From assembly GCA_050480705.1 (NCBI GenBank), contig JBJHAX010000017.1, positions 1 to 46,513 on the forward strand: DNA of 46,513 bases. Direction: 5' to 3'. How positions within the stretch are numbered: position 1 is the first letter of the stretch; each line of letters begins with the position of its first letter. The notes beneath the pieces are model-generated. The model had not been told where the DNA came from, searched no databases, and worked only from the letters and a program-made list of their open reading frames with translations. The DNA comes from JBJHAX01 sp050480705. Lineage in GTDB: Bacteria; Actinomycetota; Nitriliruptoria; Nitriliruptorales; Nitriliruptoraceae. This document shows positions 1-9,823 of this stretch, in pieces. The position numbers and the translations under genes were made by a program.

Positions 1-118
1 CAGCAGCATCTGATTCAGCGAGACCTACCCCAGAAGCCCGCAAAAACCCCACAATCCCTACGCTGCCAGCAGCAAACCGATCAACGCCGGCTGAACAGCC
101 CCAGCGCGTGAATCCAAG
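1..118. other. Left-edge non-coding stretch
   Basis: No ORF with a recognisable product and no RNA gene is seen between the window edge and the stop codon of the PASTA kinase. The region downstream of this operon could hold the end of another gene beyond the edge, but no frame here reads as a known protein. Confidence 0.4.
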
Positions 119-1846
<1,728 letters not shown>

Positions 1847-1904
1847 CAGCATCCTCCGTGACATGGCGTGGAGGCGACGCGTGAGCCTATCGCCGCGTCC
1901 GCCT

Positions 1905-3362
1905 TCATCGTTCGTTCCCTTGGTTGCGAAGGGCCGCTTCCATGACCTGGCGCGCCACGGGAGCGGCGAGCTGGCCTCCGGTCGCCCCCTCGCCGACATC
2001 CGGCAGCATCACGGCGACGGCGACCCGATCGTCGGCGAATCCGACGAACCACGCGACGGGGTCCCCGCCCGTCTGCGCGGTTCCCGTCTTGCCACCGACC
2101 TCGACACCGTCGATGCGGGCCCGCACGCCCGTGCCCGACTGCACGGCGGCGATCATCATCTCGCGCAATTGCGCTGCGGTTCGTGCCGAGACGGCGCGTC
2201 CGTCCCCGGGAGGGTCGGTCCAGCGGCCGTTGTCGGGGCCGCGGACCCGTGCGCCCTCGGGGTCGCGGACGGTGGCGACGAGATGGGGCCGCATGAGCAC
2301 GCCGTCGTTCGCGATCGCTGCCGCGACCAGTGCCATCTGCAGCGGCGTCGAGCGAACGTCGCGTTGACCGATCGCGCTCTGCGCGGTCGCGGGCGGGTCG
2401 AGATCGTCGGGAACGACGCTGGCGACCGTCGGCAGTTCGAACGGCACCGGGCGGTTGAAGCCGAAGCGTTCGGCCTGATCGTGCAGTTCCTCGGCGCCGA
2501 GTTGCACGCCGAGACGCGCGAACACGGTGTTGCACGACACCCGCAGCGCGTCGGACAGGGAGATGTCCTGGCCGCCGGCGCACAGGCCGCCGCCGTAGTT
2601 GCCGATGTCTGCAGAGGTGAGGGGCACGTCGTAGACGAGTTCGTCCGGGAACTCCTGTGTCGGGCTCATGCCGCGTTCGAGTGCCGCTGCAGCCACGATG
2701 AGCTTGAACGTCGAGCCCGGCGGATAGACCTCGCGCAGCGCGCGGTCGATGAGCGGACGATCGGGGTCGGCGAGCAGTTCGTCCCAGGCCGTGCGGATCT
2801 CGACGGTGTCGTGGCTCGACAGCGGGTTTGGGTCGTAGGTCGGATTGGCGTAGCTGGCCAGAACGGCGCCCGTGGCCGGGTCAATGGCCACGACCGCGCC
2901 GGTGCGGCCGTCGAGGGCTTCCTCGGCTGCCCGCTGCACCGCCGGGTCGATCGTGAGCACGACGGCGTTGCCGGCGAGGTCGCGTCCTCCCAGCAGCTCG
3001 CTGAGGTTCTGTGCCACGACCTCGGTCGGGCGCCCGGTGAGCTGTTCGTTCAATGAGGATTCGAGGCCCGCGCGCTGGAGAACGATCGAGTAGTAGCCGG
3101 TCAGATGTGCGTACCGGCGGCCTTCCGGGTAGGTCCGCAGGTAGCGCAGCTCACCGTCGGTCGGCGTGGACATGGCGATCGCGTCCTCGCCGACGACGAT
3201 GGGGCCGCGGGCGATCTGGTACTCGCGGACGATCAGGCGGCGGTTCGCCGGGTGGTTCGCCAGATCGTCAGCACGCAGCAGCGTGATGACGTTCAGGTTG
3301 ACGAACAGCGTGGCGAACAGCACCAGAACGACGGTGGCGACACGCCCGATGGTCTGGTTCAC
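1905..3362 (-). CDS. pbpA: Penicillin-binding protein, class B transpeptidase (PbpA type)
   Basis: Peptidoglycan DD-transpeptidase that cross-links stem peptides during elongation or septation, partnered with the SEDS glycosyltransferase encoded just upstream. The 485-aa protein has one N-terminal membrane anchor (about 8-28), an N-terminal pedestal, then the transpeptidase domain with STFK (Ser217), SCN (276-278) and KTGTA (from Lys425), so all three active-site motifs are intact. Its ATG overlaps the stop of rodA by 4 bp (ATGA), implying translational coupling. Length matches actinobacterial PbpA. It lacks the C-terminal PASTA repeats of other class B PBPs. Confidence 0.94.
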   Translation of the reverse strand: MNQTIGRVATVVLVLFATLFVNLNVITLLRADDLANHPANRRLIVREYQIARGPIVVGEDAIAMSTPTDGELRYLRTYPEGRRYAHLTGYYSIVLQRAGLESSLNEQLTGRPTEVVAQNLSELLGGRDLAGNAVVLTIDPAVQRAAEEALDGRTGAVVAIDPATGAVLASYANPTYDPNPLSSHDTVEIRTAWDELLADPDRPLIDRALREVYPPGSTFKLIVAAAALERGMSPTQEFPDELVYDVPLTSADIGNYGGGLCAGGQDISLSDALRVSCNTVFARLGVQLGAEELHDQAERFGFNRPVPFELPTVASVVPDDLDPPATAQSAIGQRDVRSTPLQMALVAAAIANDGVLMRPHLVATVRDPEGARVRGPDNGRWTDPPGDGRAVSARTAAQLREMMIAAVQSGTGVRARIDGVEVGGKTGTAQTGGDPVAWFVGFADDRVAVAVMLPDVGEGATGGQLAAPVARQVMEAALRNQGNER

Positions 3363-4738
3363 CGTGCCCTCGCATTCCCGTCGTGAGCCGCAGAAGGCCG
3401 GGTCGTCGGCATCTGTTGTCCCCGGGCGAATGCACGCGACTCGTGGCTGATGCGCAGAAGGGCGGCGATGATCAGGTAGTTGGAGAGCAGTGACGAACCG
3501 CCATACGACACGAACGGCAGGGTGATGCCGGTCAGTGGCACGAGGCGGGTCAAGCCGCCGATTATCACGAAGGTCTGCAGGGCGAGCGTCACCGTCAGTC
3601 CCAATGCGACCAGGGTCGAGAACTCGTCGCGAGCGGTTCGGGCGATACGGAAGCCCCGTGCCGTCAGCAGCAGATAGGCGACGAGCAGACCGGTCGCGCC
3701 CAGCAGGCCGAGTTCCTCACCGATCACCACGAAGATCGCGTCGGTCGCGGAGAACGGAATGTCCTGGGGGCGACCCAGGCCCACCCCGGTGCCGGTCAGC
3801 CCTCCGGTGCCGAGCGCGAAGAGGCTCTGCACAAGCTGGTAGCTCGCGTCCTGGACGTCGGACCAGGGGTCCAGCCAGATGTCGACGCGCGCACGGACGT
3901 GTGCGAACCGCTGGATCACCACGATGGTGCCGGCGAGGAAGACGACCGCGCCGACGATCGGATAAGCGACGCGTCCCGTGGCGACGTAGAGCATCGCGAC
4001 GAACGTGCCGAAGACCAGCAGTGCCGACCCGAGGTCGCGGAGTCCGGCCATGATCACCAACGCGACGAATGCCGCGACGACGACCGGCGCGAGATGGCGT
4101 GCGGCAGGCACGAGCAGCGGCCCGAACCGCTGGGTGGCGACCGCCAGCAACTGCCGGTTTCGTTCGAGATAGCCGGCGAGGAACACCACCATGGTCAGTT
4201 TCGCGACCTCGCCCGGCTGGAAACGCATGCCGAACACGTCGATCCACAGCTGTGCGCCGTTGATGATTCCGGCGGTGATCGGGGGGAACAGTGGCAACAG
4301 CAGCAGCACGATCGTGACCAGCCCGAACGTGTACTGGTAGCGGCCGAGCGCCCGGATGTCGCGGATGAACAGCAGGGAGGCGCAGAGCACGCCGATCGAG
4401 ACCGCGCTCCACGCCGTCTGGGCGCCTGCGAGCGCGCTGCCGTCGGCGAGGTCGACCCGGCGGACGAACACCAGTCCGATGCCGTTGAGCAGGATCGCGA
4501 CCGGCAGCAGGACCGGATCGGCCTCCGGGACCGTGCCACGGATCGCGAGGTGGGCGATCAGCGCCATCACGGCGACGGCGACACCCGTCGCGATCGCGAC
4601 CGTCTCGATGCCCCGTGCGACCGACCATCCCAGCAGCATCCCGGCGAAGGTCACGACCAGCGCAGCTCCGACGAGCAGGCGCGCCTCGACCGCACGAGGG
4701 CCGTGACCGAACGCGTAGGCGGGCGCTGCTCCGGTCAC
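3359..4738 (-). CDS. rodA: SEDS-family peptidoglycan glycosyltransferase RodA/FtsW
   Basis: Polytopic membrane enzyme that polymerises lipid II into glycan strands and works as a pair with the class B PBP downstream. With the GTG start at 4738 it is 459 aa, with about ten to twelve hydrophobic segments. Family hallmarks include QPGEVAKL, the region DLGSALLVFGTF and the C-terminal GITLPFVSYGGSSLL segment. The start is set by the GTGA overlap with the end of the phosphatase gene; an upstream ATG would put about 100 bp inside that gene. Operon position and homology favour RodA over FtsW. Confidence 0.93.
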   Translation of the reverse strand: MTGAAPAYAFGHGPRAVEARLLVGAALVVTFAGMLLGWSVARGIETVAIATGVAVAVMALIAHLAIRGTVPEADPVLLPVAILLNGIGLVFVRRVDLADGSALAGAQTAWSAVSIGVLCASLLFIRDIRALGRYQYTFGLVTIVLLLLPLFPPITAGIINGAQLWIDVFGMRFQPGEVAKLTMVVFLAGYLERNRQLLAVATQRFGPLLVPAARHLAPVVVAAFVALVIMAGLRDLGSALLVFGTFVAMLYVATGRVAYPIVGAVVFLAGTIVVIQRFAHVRARVDIWLDPWSDVQDASYQLVQSLFALGTGGLTGTGVGLGRPQDIPFSATDAIFVVIGEELGLLGATGLLVAYLLLTARGFRIARTARDEFSTLVALGLTVTLALQTFVIIGGLTRLVPLTGITLPFVSYGGSSLLSNYLIIAALLRISHESRAFARGQQMPTTRPSAAHDGNARAR

Positions 4739-5943
4739 GGGCCGTCGTCGGCGTCGCGCCGAGGAATCCCCTGGACGATCCTGCGCGCGTCGTTGATGTC
4801 GGCGGCCGGCCGGCCAGCTTCGAGGGTCGGGTGGTACCACGCCGGCACGTCGTCGAGCATCACATCCGTGCGTTCGCGCACCCGCGCGAGTTCGAATGGT
4901 CCGACCTCGGCGTCGATGCCCTGGTAGATCACGACCTCGTCGTCGTCGAGCCCCACGAAGTAGCTCTGGGCGAGGAGGAAGCGTCCGCCTGCATACAACA
5001 GGCCGGCGATCACGACGACACCGAAGAGGATGGCGATCATCTTCGTGACCAGCCGGCCGAAGTGCACTCCGTCGTCGGTGTCGCGTCCGGGTGGCTGGAG
5101 ATCTGCACCGCCGGATCCGAACGATCCGATCGTGCCCACCGTCGAGACCCAGTCGCCGCCGGACGGTGCGTCGTCGGTGCGGATCGCCACCGTCCTCGGA
5201 CGTCGGGAACGGGGCGCGTCGGAATCCTCGTAGCGCAGGACGACCGCCGTGATGTTGTCCGGTCCGCCGGCCTGGTTCGCCATCCGGACCAGACGTGCGA
5301 CGATCTCGTCGAGATCGTCAGGCTGCTCGAGTTCGCGCGCGAGCTGTCCATCGTCGAGCACGCCGGTGAGACCGTCGGAGCACAGGAGCACGACGTCGTC
5401 CGGCTGCAGCTCGAGGGTCATCGAGTCGACGTCGATCTCGGGTGACACGCCGATCGCGCGCGTGATGATCGACCGCTGGGGGTGGGTCGCAGCCTCCTCC
5501 CGCGTGATCTGGCCTTCGTCGATGAGGTGCTGCACCAGCGTGTGATCGTCGGTGAGCTGGCTGAACTGTCCGTCACGGAGCAGGTAGGCGCGCGAATCGC
5601 CCACGTGCGCGATGTGGAGCCGCTGGCCTTCGAGAAGCGTCGCAGTGAGCGTCGTGCCCATTCCGCGGTACGAGGGTTCGTTCTCGGCCATGCGTGACAC
5701 GGTGTTGTTGGCCTCGACGACGGCGTCGCGCAGCGCTTCGACGGCTGCCGTGGCGTCCGCGAAGACCTTGCCGTCGAGGGTCTGGATCGGTTCGAGGGCG
5801 GTGGAGGCGGCGACCTCGCCGGCCACGTGTCCGCCCATGCCGTCGGCGACCGCGTACACGCTGTCAGCGACGAGATAGGCGTCCTCGTTGCTGGTCCGCA
5901 CCCGCCCGACGTCGGAGGTTCCTGAGGCGACGAGTCGTCTCAT
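4735..5943 (-). CDS. pstP: PP2C-family Ser/Thr phosphatase (PstP)
   Basis: Metal-dependent protein phosphatase that reverses phosphorylation by the PASTA kinase. The 402-aa protein opens with a PPM catalytic domain (about 1-235) showing NEDAY, VADGMGGH, HVGDSRAYLL, CSDGLTG and GGPDNITAV with the metal-binding aspartates. A low-complexity juxtamembrane stretch, one membrane segment (about 300-325) and a short external domain follow, the same architecture as mycobacterial PstP. The start overlaps the end of fhaB (ATGA) and the stop overlaps the rodA GTG. Confidence 0.94.
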   Translation of the reverse strand: MRRLVASGTSDVGRVRTSNEDAYLVADSVYAVADGMGGHVAGEVAASTALEPIQTLDGKVFADATAAVEALRDAVVEANNTVSRMAENEPSYRGMGTTLTATLLEGQRLHIAHVGDSRAYLLRDGQFSQLTDDHTLVQHLIDEGQITREEAATHPQRSIITRAIGVSPEIDVDSMTLELQPDDVVLLCSDGLTGVLDDGQLARELEQPDDLDEIVARLVRMANQAGGPDNITAVVLRYEDSDAPRSRRPRTVAIRTDDAPSGGDWVSTVGTIGSFGSGGADLQPPGRDTDDGVHFGRLVTKMIAILFGVVVIAGLLYAGGRFLLAQSYFVGLDDDEVVIYQGIDAEVGPFELARVRERTDVMLDDVPAWYHPTLEAGRPAADINDARRIVQGIPRRDADDGP

Positions 5944-6404
5944 CGCCGCACCTCGATCCGGGTCTTGCCGACCCGGAGCTGGTCACCCGCCGCGAGCGGA
6001 GTTGGCCGCGTCACCTTCGCGCCGTTGAGGAATGTCCCGTTCGTCGACCCGAGATCGCGAACCGACCAGCCGCCGTCGTCGGGCAGGATCTGTGCGTGCT
6101 CGTCGGACACGTAGACGTCTTCGAGCACGACGTCGACGTCCCCCGCGCGGCCGAGGGTGAGACCACGGCCGGAAAGTCCGAGGACGCTGGGTGGTCCGGA
6201 CATCTGGTGGACGACGATCTCCTTGGGAACTTTGCGCGAGCGACGTTCCTCGGGCGCGGCGGCGACGGCAGCCCGTCGGGGGCGCCGTCGGGCCCGGCGA
6301 GGGCCATAGACATCGACCACGACCGCGCGGACCGTACGTGCCAGGAAGACGTAGAGCAGCAGCAGAAGGCCGAACTTCAACACGGTGAGGAGTTCGATGG
6401 GCAC
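5940..6404 (-). CDS. fhaB: FHA-domain protein FhaB (FipA-like)
   Basis: Small membrane-anchored phosphothreonine-binding adaptor of the cell-wall kinase system. With the GTG at 6404 (GGAGG 6 nt upstream) it is 154 aa: a hydrophobic N-terminal segment (about 5-25), a basic linker rich in Arg/Ala, and one FHA domain (about 75-154) with GRAGDVDVVL, SDEH and the LGSTNGTFLNG signature. An in-frame ATG at 6434 lies inside fhaA and is less likely. It overlaps pstP by 4 bp. Confidence 0.92.
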   Translation of the reverse strand: MPIELLTVLKFGLLLLLYVFLARTVRAVVVDVYGPRRARRRPRRAAVAAAPEERRSRKVPKEIVVHQMSGPPSVLGLSGRGLTLGRAGDVDVVLEDVYVSDEHAQILPDDGGWSVRDLGSTNGTFLNGAKVTRPTPLAAGDQLRVGKTRIEVRR

Positions 6405-6405
6405 C

Positions 6406-7161
6406 TCAGGCCTCCACGAACTCCACGGAGACACCGCCGAACTCGACGACGTCGCCCGGTTCCACCGGATGCTCAGCAGTCCGCACGCCGTTGACCGACG
6501 TTCCGTTGGTCGACCCGAGGTCGACGACCCACCACATGTCGCCTCGGCGGACGAATGCTGCGTGTTCGCGGGACACCGAGGTGTCGCGCAGAGTCACGGC
6601 GCACGACGAAAGGCGGCCGACCGAGAGACGGTTGCCCGCCATGGGAATCTCCTCGCCTGCGGTCTCTCCTGAGCGCACGATCAATCGCGCAGTGCCTGTC
6701 GGAACGCGACTGACGACCTGGGTGCGGTCGATGCGCTCGCCGGCGTCGGGGCGTGCCTGTGCGCGGGTGGCGCGACCGGCGACCGACGCGCCGACCGCCT
6801 CGACACGTCCCTGGACGCGGTAGCGGCCGACACGGACGTCGTCGTCGCGGTCGATGCGGATCTTGACGGGTCCCCGCAGCAGCCAGCCTCGCTCCGCCGC
6901 GGTTCGGGCGACGACCTCGCCGAGTTCGCGGGCGAGCGACGAGCCGATCGTTGCGAGACGCTCGTGGTCCTTCGTCCCCACGGCGAAGCGCAGGACGTTG
7001 GGGACCACGACGCCGTCGGCGCTCACATGCTGATGGTCGGCGATGTAGCGCTGGGCGGCCTTTGCGAGTTCGACCGGCTGCAGGCCGGACCGGAACGTAC
7101 GGGCGAAGAACCCCTCGACGGCTCCCTCGAGGCGGCGCTCGAACTCCTGAAGGACTCCCAT
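6406..7161 (-). CDS. fhaA: DUF3662 plus FHA-domain protein FhaA
   Basis: Cytoplasmic FHA adaptor; the mycobacterial protein binds the phosphorylated pseudokinase domain of MviN and restrains peptidoglycan synthesis. The 251-aa product from ATG 7161 starts MGVLQEFERRLEGAVEGFFARTF, the typical opening of the DUF3662 N-terminal domain (about 1-115). A linker and a C-terminal FHA domain (about 160-251) follow, with GRLSSCAV, SREH and LGSTNGTSVNG. It is the first gene of the kinase operon; the 190 bp between it and tRNA-Leu should hold the operon promoter, though I cannot place clear -35/-10 boxes. Confidence 0.93.
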   Translation of the reverse strand: MGVLQEFERRLEGAVEGFFARTFRSGLQPVELAKAAQRYIADHQHVSADGVVVPNVLRFAVGTKDHERLATIGSSLARELGEVVARTAAERGWLLRGPVKIRIDRDDDVRVGRYRVQGRVEAVGASVAGRATRAQARPDAGERIDRTQVVSRVPTGTARLIVRSGETAGEEIPMAGNRLSVGRLSSCAVTLRDTSVSREHAAFVRRGDMWWVVDLGSTNGTSVNGVRTAEHPVEPGDVVEFGGVSVEFVEA

Positions 7162-7353
7162 CGACCATCCGTCCCGTGCAGCGTCGTCGGATGCGGACCG
7201 TCCGTGTCGCGCCGATGTAGCCCGGCATCGCCGACATGGGATCGTAGCCCAGGGTGCTTGCCGGGACCCGTCCGAAGGTCGTTCGTGCGAGCCTCGTCGA
7301 CGGGATCCGGGCGTTCGCCGGCCGAGTCGACCGTTGCTACGCTCCGGCCACCC

Positions 7354-7437
7354 GGGCGGGTGGCGGAATTGGCAGACGCGCACGGTTCAGGTCCGTGTGT
7401 CCTTATGGACATGGGGGTTCAAGTCCCCCCTCGCCCA
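7354..7437 (+). tRNA. tRNA-Leu (anticodon CAG)
   Basis: A class II tRNA. The acceptor GGGCGGG (7354-7360) pairs with CTCGCCC (7430-7436), and the discriminator A is 7437. The D-arm runs GCGGAATTGGCAGACGC. The anticodon stem CACGG/CCGTG encloses loop TTCAGGT with anticodon CAG. A long variable arm follows, then T-arm GGGGG/CCCCC with TTCAAGT. The CCA end is not encoded (the next bases are CAG). It reads CUG. Its 3' end directly abuts the first junction repeat of the toxin-antitoxin region. Confidence 0.96.
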
Positions 7438-7467
7438 CAGCTCCGTTGTGGTTTCCACAACGTTCGT
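7437..7467. repeat. Junction repeat R1 (B-half only)
   Basis: Right after the tRNA-Leu 3' end lies a hairpin with 8-bp arms CGTTGTGG and CCACAACG around TTT. It resembles the B-half of the repeat at 11481-11563, including the flanking CTC before and TTCGT after the hairpin. No A-half precedes it because the tRNA takes that place. It could also act as a terminator for the tRNA, but no T-run follows. Confidence 0.55.
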
Positions 7468-7500
7468 ATAGCCATCTTGCGGACAGGAACAACCGCGCCG

Positions 7501-7899
7501 TCAACGAACGTCGGTGACGAGTTCGGCGACGTCTGGGCAGGCCCGCGCGAGTCGTGCGTCAAGCGTCAGGAGCCGTGCGCCACAGCGTTCGGCGCACGCG
7601 ACGTAGAGACCATCTCGCAGTGCCACGTTGCCGCGCAGCTGCCATGCCCGGTGGAGTAGCGGGCGAATCGGCACACGTTCCACGGGTAGTCGCACGAGGT
7701 GCGAGATCGCGCTCTCGACCGCGTGGTCCGAGGCGAACCCGCCACGCTCGAGTCGCCCGAGGGCGGACAGAACCTCTGCGTCGAGGTGCGCTGGTGCGAC
7801 AGCAGTCGAGCCGTGCACGCGCTCGGCAATGCGATCGCCAGAGCCAGCTTGACGGAGCAGTTCGACGATCGCGGATGCGTCCGTGACGATGGCGGTCAC
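7501..7899 (-). CDS. vapC: VapC-type PIN-domain toxin (module 1)
   Basis: Predicted Mg-dependent ribonuclease toxin. The 132-aa protein is a single PIN domain with the acidic residues in VTDASAIVELL, HLDAEVLSAL, LRDGLYVACAE and LLTLDARLA. Its start overlaps the stop of the antitoxin gene by 4 bp (ATGA), typical of vapBC. It is clearly homologous to the toxin at 10735-11136 (shared AEVLSAL, RDxLYVA and RLARA segments), so the two modules are related copies or paralogous families. Confidence 0.9.
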   Translation of the reverse strand: MTAIVTDASAIVELLRQAGSGDRIAERVHGSTAVAPAHLDAEVLSALGRLERGGFASDHAVESAISHLVRLPVERVPIRPLLHRAWQLRGNVALRDGLYVACAERCGARLLTLDARLARACPDVAELVTDVR

Positions 7900-8138
7900 G
7901 CGGCGTCGCTGTCGGAGCGGCCTTCCTCGATCAGCGTGACGCTGTCGGGGCCGTCAGCCGGCAGCGGCGCGTCGGCACGTACGTCATCGAGCCATGTGTC
8001 GAGATTGGGTATCGCCGTGTGCCGCTGCAGAACGTCGATGACATACGCACGAAGCGTCATCCCAGCAGCATCAGCGCGGCGTACGAGTTCCCGATGGACG
8101 GACTCGTCAATCTCACGGATGTGCATGTTGACCGCCAT
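7896..8138 (-). CDS. vapB: VapB-type antitoxin (module 1)
   Basis: 80-aa antitoxin with a ribbon-helix-helix-like N-terminus (MHIREIDESVHRELVRRADAAGM) and an acidic C-terminal tail expected to wrap the toxin. It resembles the antitoxin at 11133-11360 (both contain LRAYV/LQAYV and a TPSLEEWL-like stretch). A perfect inverted repeat 9 bp upstream of the ATG is the likely autoregulatory operator. With no Shine-Dalgarno and a TACCAT box about 7 nt before the ATG, the transcript may be leaderless. A second in-frame ATG at 8126 is possible. Confidence 0.85.
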   Translation of the reverse strand: MAVNMHIREIDESVHRELVRRADAAGMTLRAYVIDVLQRHTAIPNLDTWLDDVRADAPLPADGPDSVTLIEEGRSDSDAA

Positions 8139-8146
8139 GGAAGGAT

Positions 8147-8163
8147 GGTAGCAGAACGCTACC
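8147..8163. promoter_or_regulatory. Inverted-repeat operator upstream of vapB module 1
   Basis: Perfect palindrome with 6-bp arms GGTAGC and GCTACC and a 5-bp spacer. It overlaps a TACCAT -10-like box (minus strand, 8150-8145) just before the vapB ATG. Position and symmetry fit a VapBC autorepression site. Confidence 0.6.
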
Positions 8164-8237
8164 GTTCCTGGTCGCGAGGCCGTCAGTCGATGTCACTGAG
8201 CCTGTGGACAGGTGACGATCAGTCTTCGCCGGCGTCA

Positions 8238-8284
8238 GGCGCGCCGTCGTCGTTCCAGCGAAGGTTTGAGTAGTGTCGGATTAG
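8238..8284. repeat. Junction repeat R2, A-half (left of the IS110 insertion)
   Basis: Matches the A-half of R4 and R5: GGCGCGCC, a pyrimidine-rich stretch, CCAGCGAAGGTTTGA, then GTGTCGGATTAG. The repeat is cut after AG at 8283-8284 by the IS110 element and resumes at 9824. Removing the element joins GGATTAG to GTGCACC, which aligns without gaps to GCGTTAG-TTGCACT of R4. The region 8139-8237 before it holds only the vapB operator and a small hairpin (CCTGT/ACAGG at 8201-8212). Confidence 0.7.
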
Positions 8285-8500
8285 TTCTCCATGCCCGCCG
8301 GTGGACGGGGCACCCGTGGGTGATGAAAATGGGTCTGGCGTCCGGCGACGTCGGGTTTCCTTGGTGCCGGCGAGACCGTCGTTAGTTGGACGCGGGAGCC
8401 TCGGGCACCCTTGACTGCTGCTTCGAGCGCGAACCTCAGACTCTTCATCATGAGGCTCCTCCGGGCGCCACTGTCGGTCAAGACGAGCTGGAGGAGTCCG
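8285..8500 (+). ncRNA. Candidate bridge RNA region of the IS110 element
   Basis: In the IS110 group this segment encodes a two-loop guide RNA, one loop pairing with target DNA and the other with the element's own ends. Here a stem GGTGCC...CGAG (8363-8374) pairs with CTCGGGCACC (8400-8409); its loop contains CGTTAGTTG (8380-8388), identical to 9 nt of repeat R4 at the insertion point. Further on, ACCTCAG (within about 8431-8440) equals the last bases of the element's right end plus the AG core. These fit left-target and left-donor guides. The right-hand guides are not convincing by eye, so exact RNA ends are unknown. Confidence 0.5.
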
Positions 8501-9739
8501 ATGGAAGTGACGATCGAGCGGTGCGCGTTTCTGGATGTGCATCGGGACACCGCGGTGGCCTGCGTGCGGGCGCCTGATGGTGCTGGGGGGCGGCGCAAGG
8601 AGACCCGCACGTTTTCGACGATGACCAGCCAGCTGCTGGCGTTGCGTGACTGGCTGGCGGGTGAGCGGGTGACGGTGGTGGGGATGGAGTCGACCGGGAT
8701 CTACTGGAAGCCGGTCTACTACCTGCTCGAGGACGACTTCGAGTGCCAGCTGATCAACGCGGCCCATATGCGCAACGTGCCGGGCAAGAAGACCGACGTG
8801 TTGGATGCGGAGTGGGGTGCGGAGCTGATCGAGCACGGGCTGGTGCGGCCGTCGTTCGTGCCGCCGCGCCCGGTCCGGCAGCTGCGGGATCTGACCCGGT
8901 ATCGCAAGACCGTGATCGAGGAACGAAGCCGGGAGATCCAGCGGCTGCACAAGGTGCTGGAGGATGCGGGCATCAAGCTGGCGTCGGTGGCGTCCAGGAC
9001 CTTGTCGGTCTCTGGCCGCGACATGTTGGATGCGCTTGTCGCCGGGGAGCGTGACCCGGCCGTGCTGGCCGCGTTTGCCCGGGGGCGGATGCGGTCCAAG
9101 ATCGACCAGCTCACCGAGGCGTTGCAGGGCCGGTTCGATGAGCATCACGCGTTGATCATCGGCCAGATGCTGGCCCGCATCGACCACGCCGATGCGACCA
9201 TCGACACGCTCTCCGAGCAGATCGACCGGGTGATCGCCCCTTTCGCCCGGCAGGTTGAGCTGCTGTGCACCATCCCTGGTGTGGCCCGGCGCACCGCCGA
9301 GGTCATCCTCGCCGAGATCGGTGCGGACATGTCCCGGTTTGCGACCTCGGCGCATCTGGCCTCCTGGGCGGGGATGTGCCCGGGCAACAACGAATCGGCC
9401 GGCAGACACAAGTCCGGCCGCACCCGACGAGGATCCAAGTGGCTGCGCAAAGCGCTCATCGAAGCCGCCCACGCCGCCTCCCGAACCAAGGACACCTACC
9501 TGGCTGCCCACTACGCCCGCATCCGCGGCCGGCGCGGCCCCAAGAAAGCTGCCGTGGCCGTCGGACACTCGATCCTGGTGATCGCCTGGCACCTGCTCGA
9601 CCGAGACGTCGCCTACCAGGACCTCGGCGGCGACTTCTACATCCAACTGCATGCCCGCCACCGTCAGGCCTACACCAACCGGCTCGTCCACCAGCTCGAG
9701 AACCTCGGCTACACCGTCGACCTCACCCAAGCCGCCTGA
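8501..9739 (+). CDS. IS110-family transposase (DEDD recombinase)
   Basis: RNA-guided recombinase of the IS110 family. From ATG 8501 (GGAGGAG just upstream) it is 412 aa. The N-terminal RuvC-like DEDD domain shows Asp12 in FLDVHRD, Glu63 in GMESTGIYW, Asp99 and Asp102 in TDVLDAEW. A coiled-coil middle follows, then the C-terminal Transposase_20 domain (about 253-345) with IPGVARRTAEVILAEIG, the NNESAGRHKSG segment (candidate catalytic Ser299) and GSKWLRKALIEAA. Full length, no frameshift, so the copy may be active. The longer frame back to 8411 runs into the non-coding guide region and is rejected. Confidence 0.93.
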   Translation: MEVTIERCAFLDVHRDTAVACVRAPDGAGGRRKETRTFSTMTSQLLALRDWLAGERVTVVGMESTGIYWKPVYYLLEDDFECQLINAAHMRNVPGKKTDVLDAEWGAELIEHGLVRPSFVPPRPVRQLRDLTRYRKTVIEERSREIQRLHKVLEDAGIKLASVASRTLSVSGRDMLDALVAGERDPAVLAAFARGRMRSKIDQLTEALQGRFDEHHALIIGQMLARIDHADATIDTLSEQIDRVIAPFARQVELLCTIPGVARRTAEVILAEIGADMSRFATSAHLASWAGMCPGNNESAGRHKSGRTRRGSKWLRKALIEAAHAASRTKDTYLAAHYARIRGRRGPKKAAVAVGHSILVIAWHLLDRDVAYQDLGGDFYIQLHARHRQAYTNRLVHQLENLGYTVDLTQAA

Positions 9740-9823
9740 ACAGCGGCTCCGCCGCTGGCCGGCCTGACGGCCGGCCATCCCTTCACGACCTCGACACCCA
9801 ACCGAACGGTATTTTCACCTCAG

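Larger units (their letters stand above)
8285..9823 (+). mobile_element. IS110-family insertion sequence inserted in repeat R2
   Basis: Element of about 1539 bp with one transposase gene, about 216 bp of 5' and 84 bp of 3' non-coding sequence, and no terminal inverted repeats. The ends come from comparison with the uninterrupted repeat at 11481-11563: AG occurs at both junctions (8283-8284 and 9822-9823), so AG is the probable core dinucleotide. The long 5' non-coding part is typical of the IS110 group, which encodes its bridge RNA there, rather than of the IS1111 group. Confidence 0.8.

Noticed and set aside
8219..9778. 519-aa minus-strand open frame antisense to the transposase
   Set aside because: It is the high-GC mirror of the IS110 gene; its sequence is low-complexity and His/Arg/Gln-rich with no domain, while the plus strand has all DEDD motifs.
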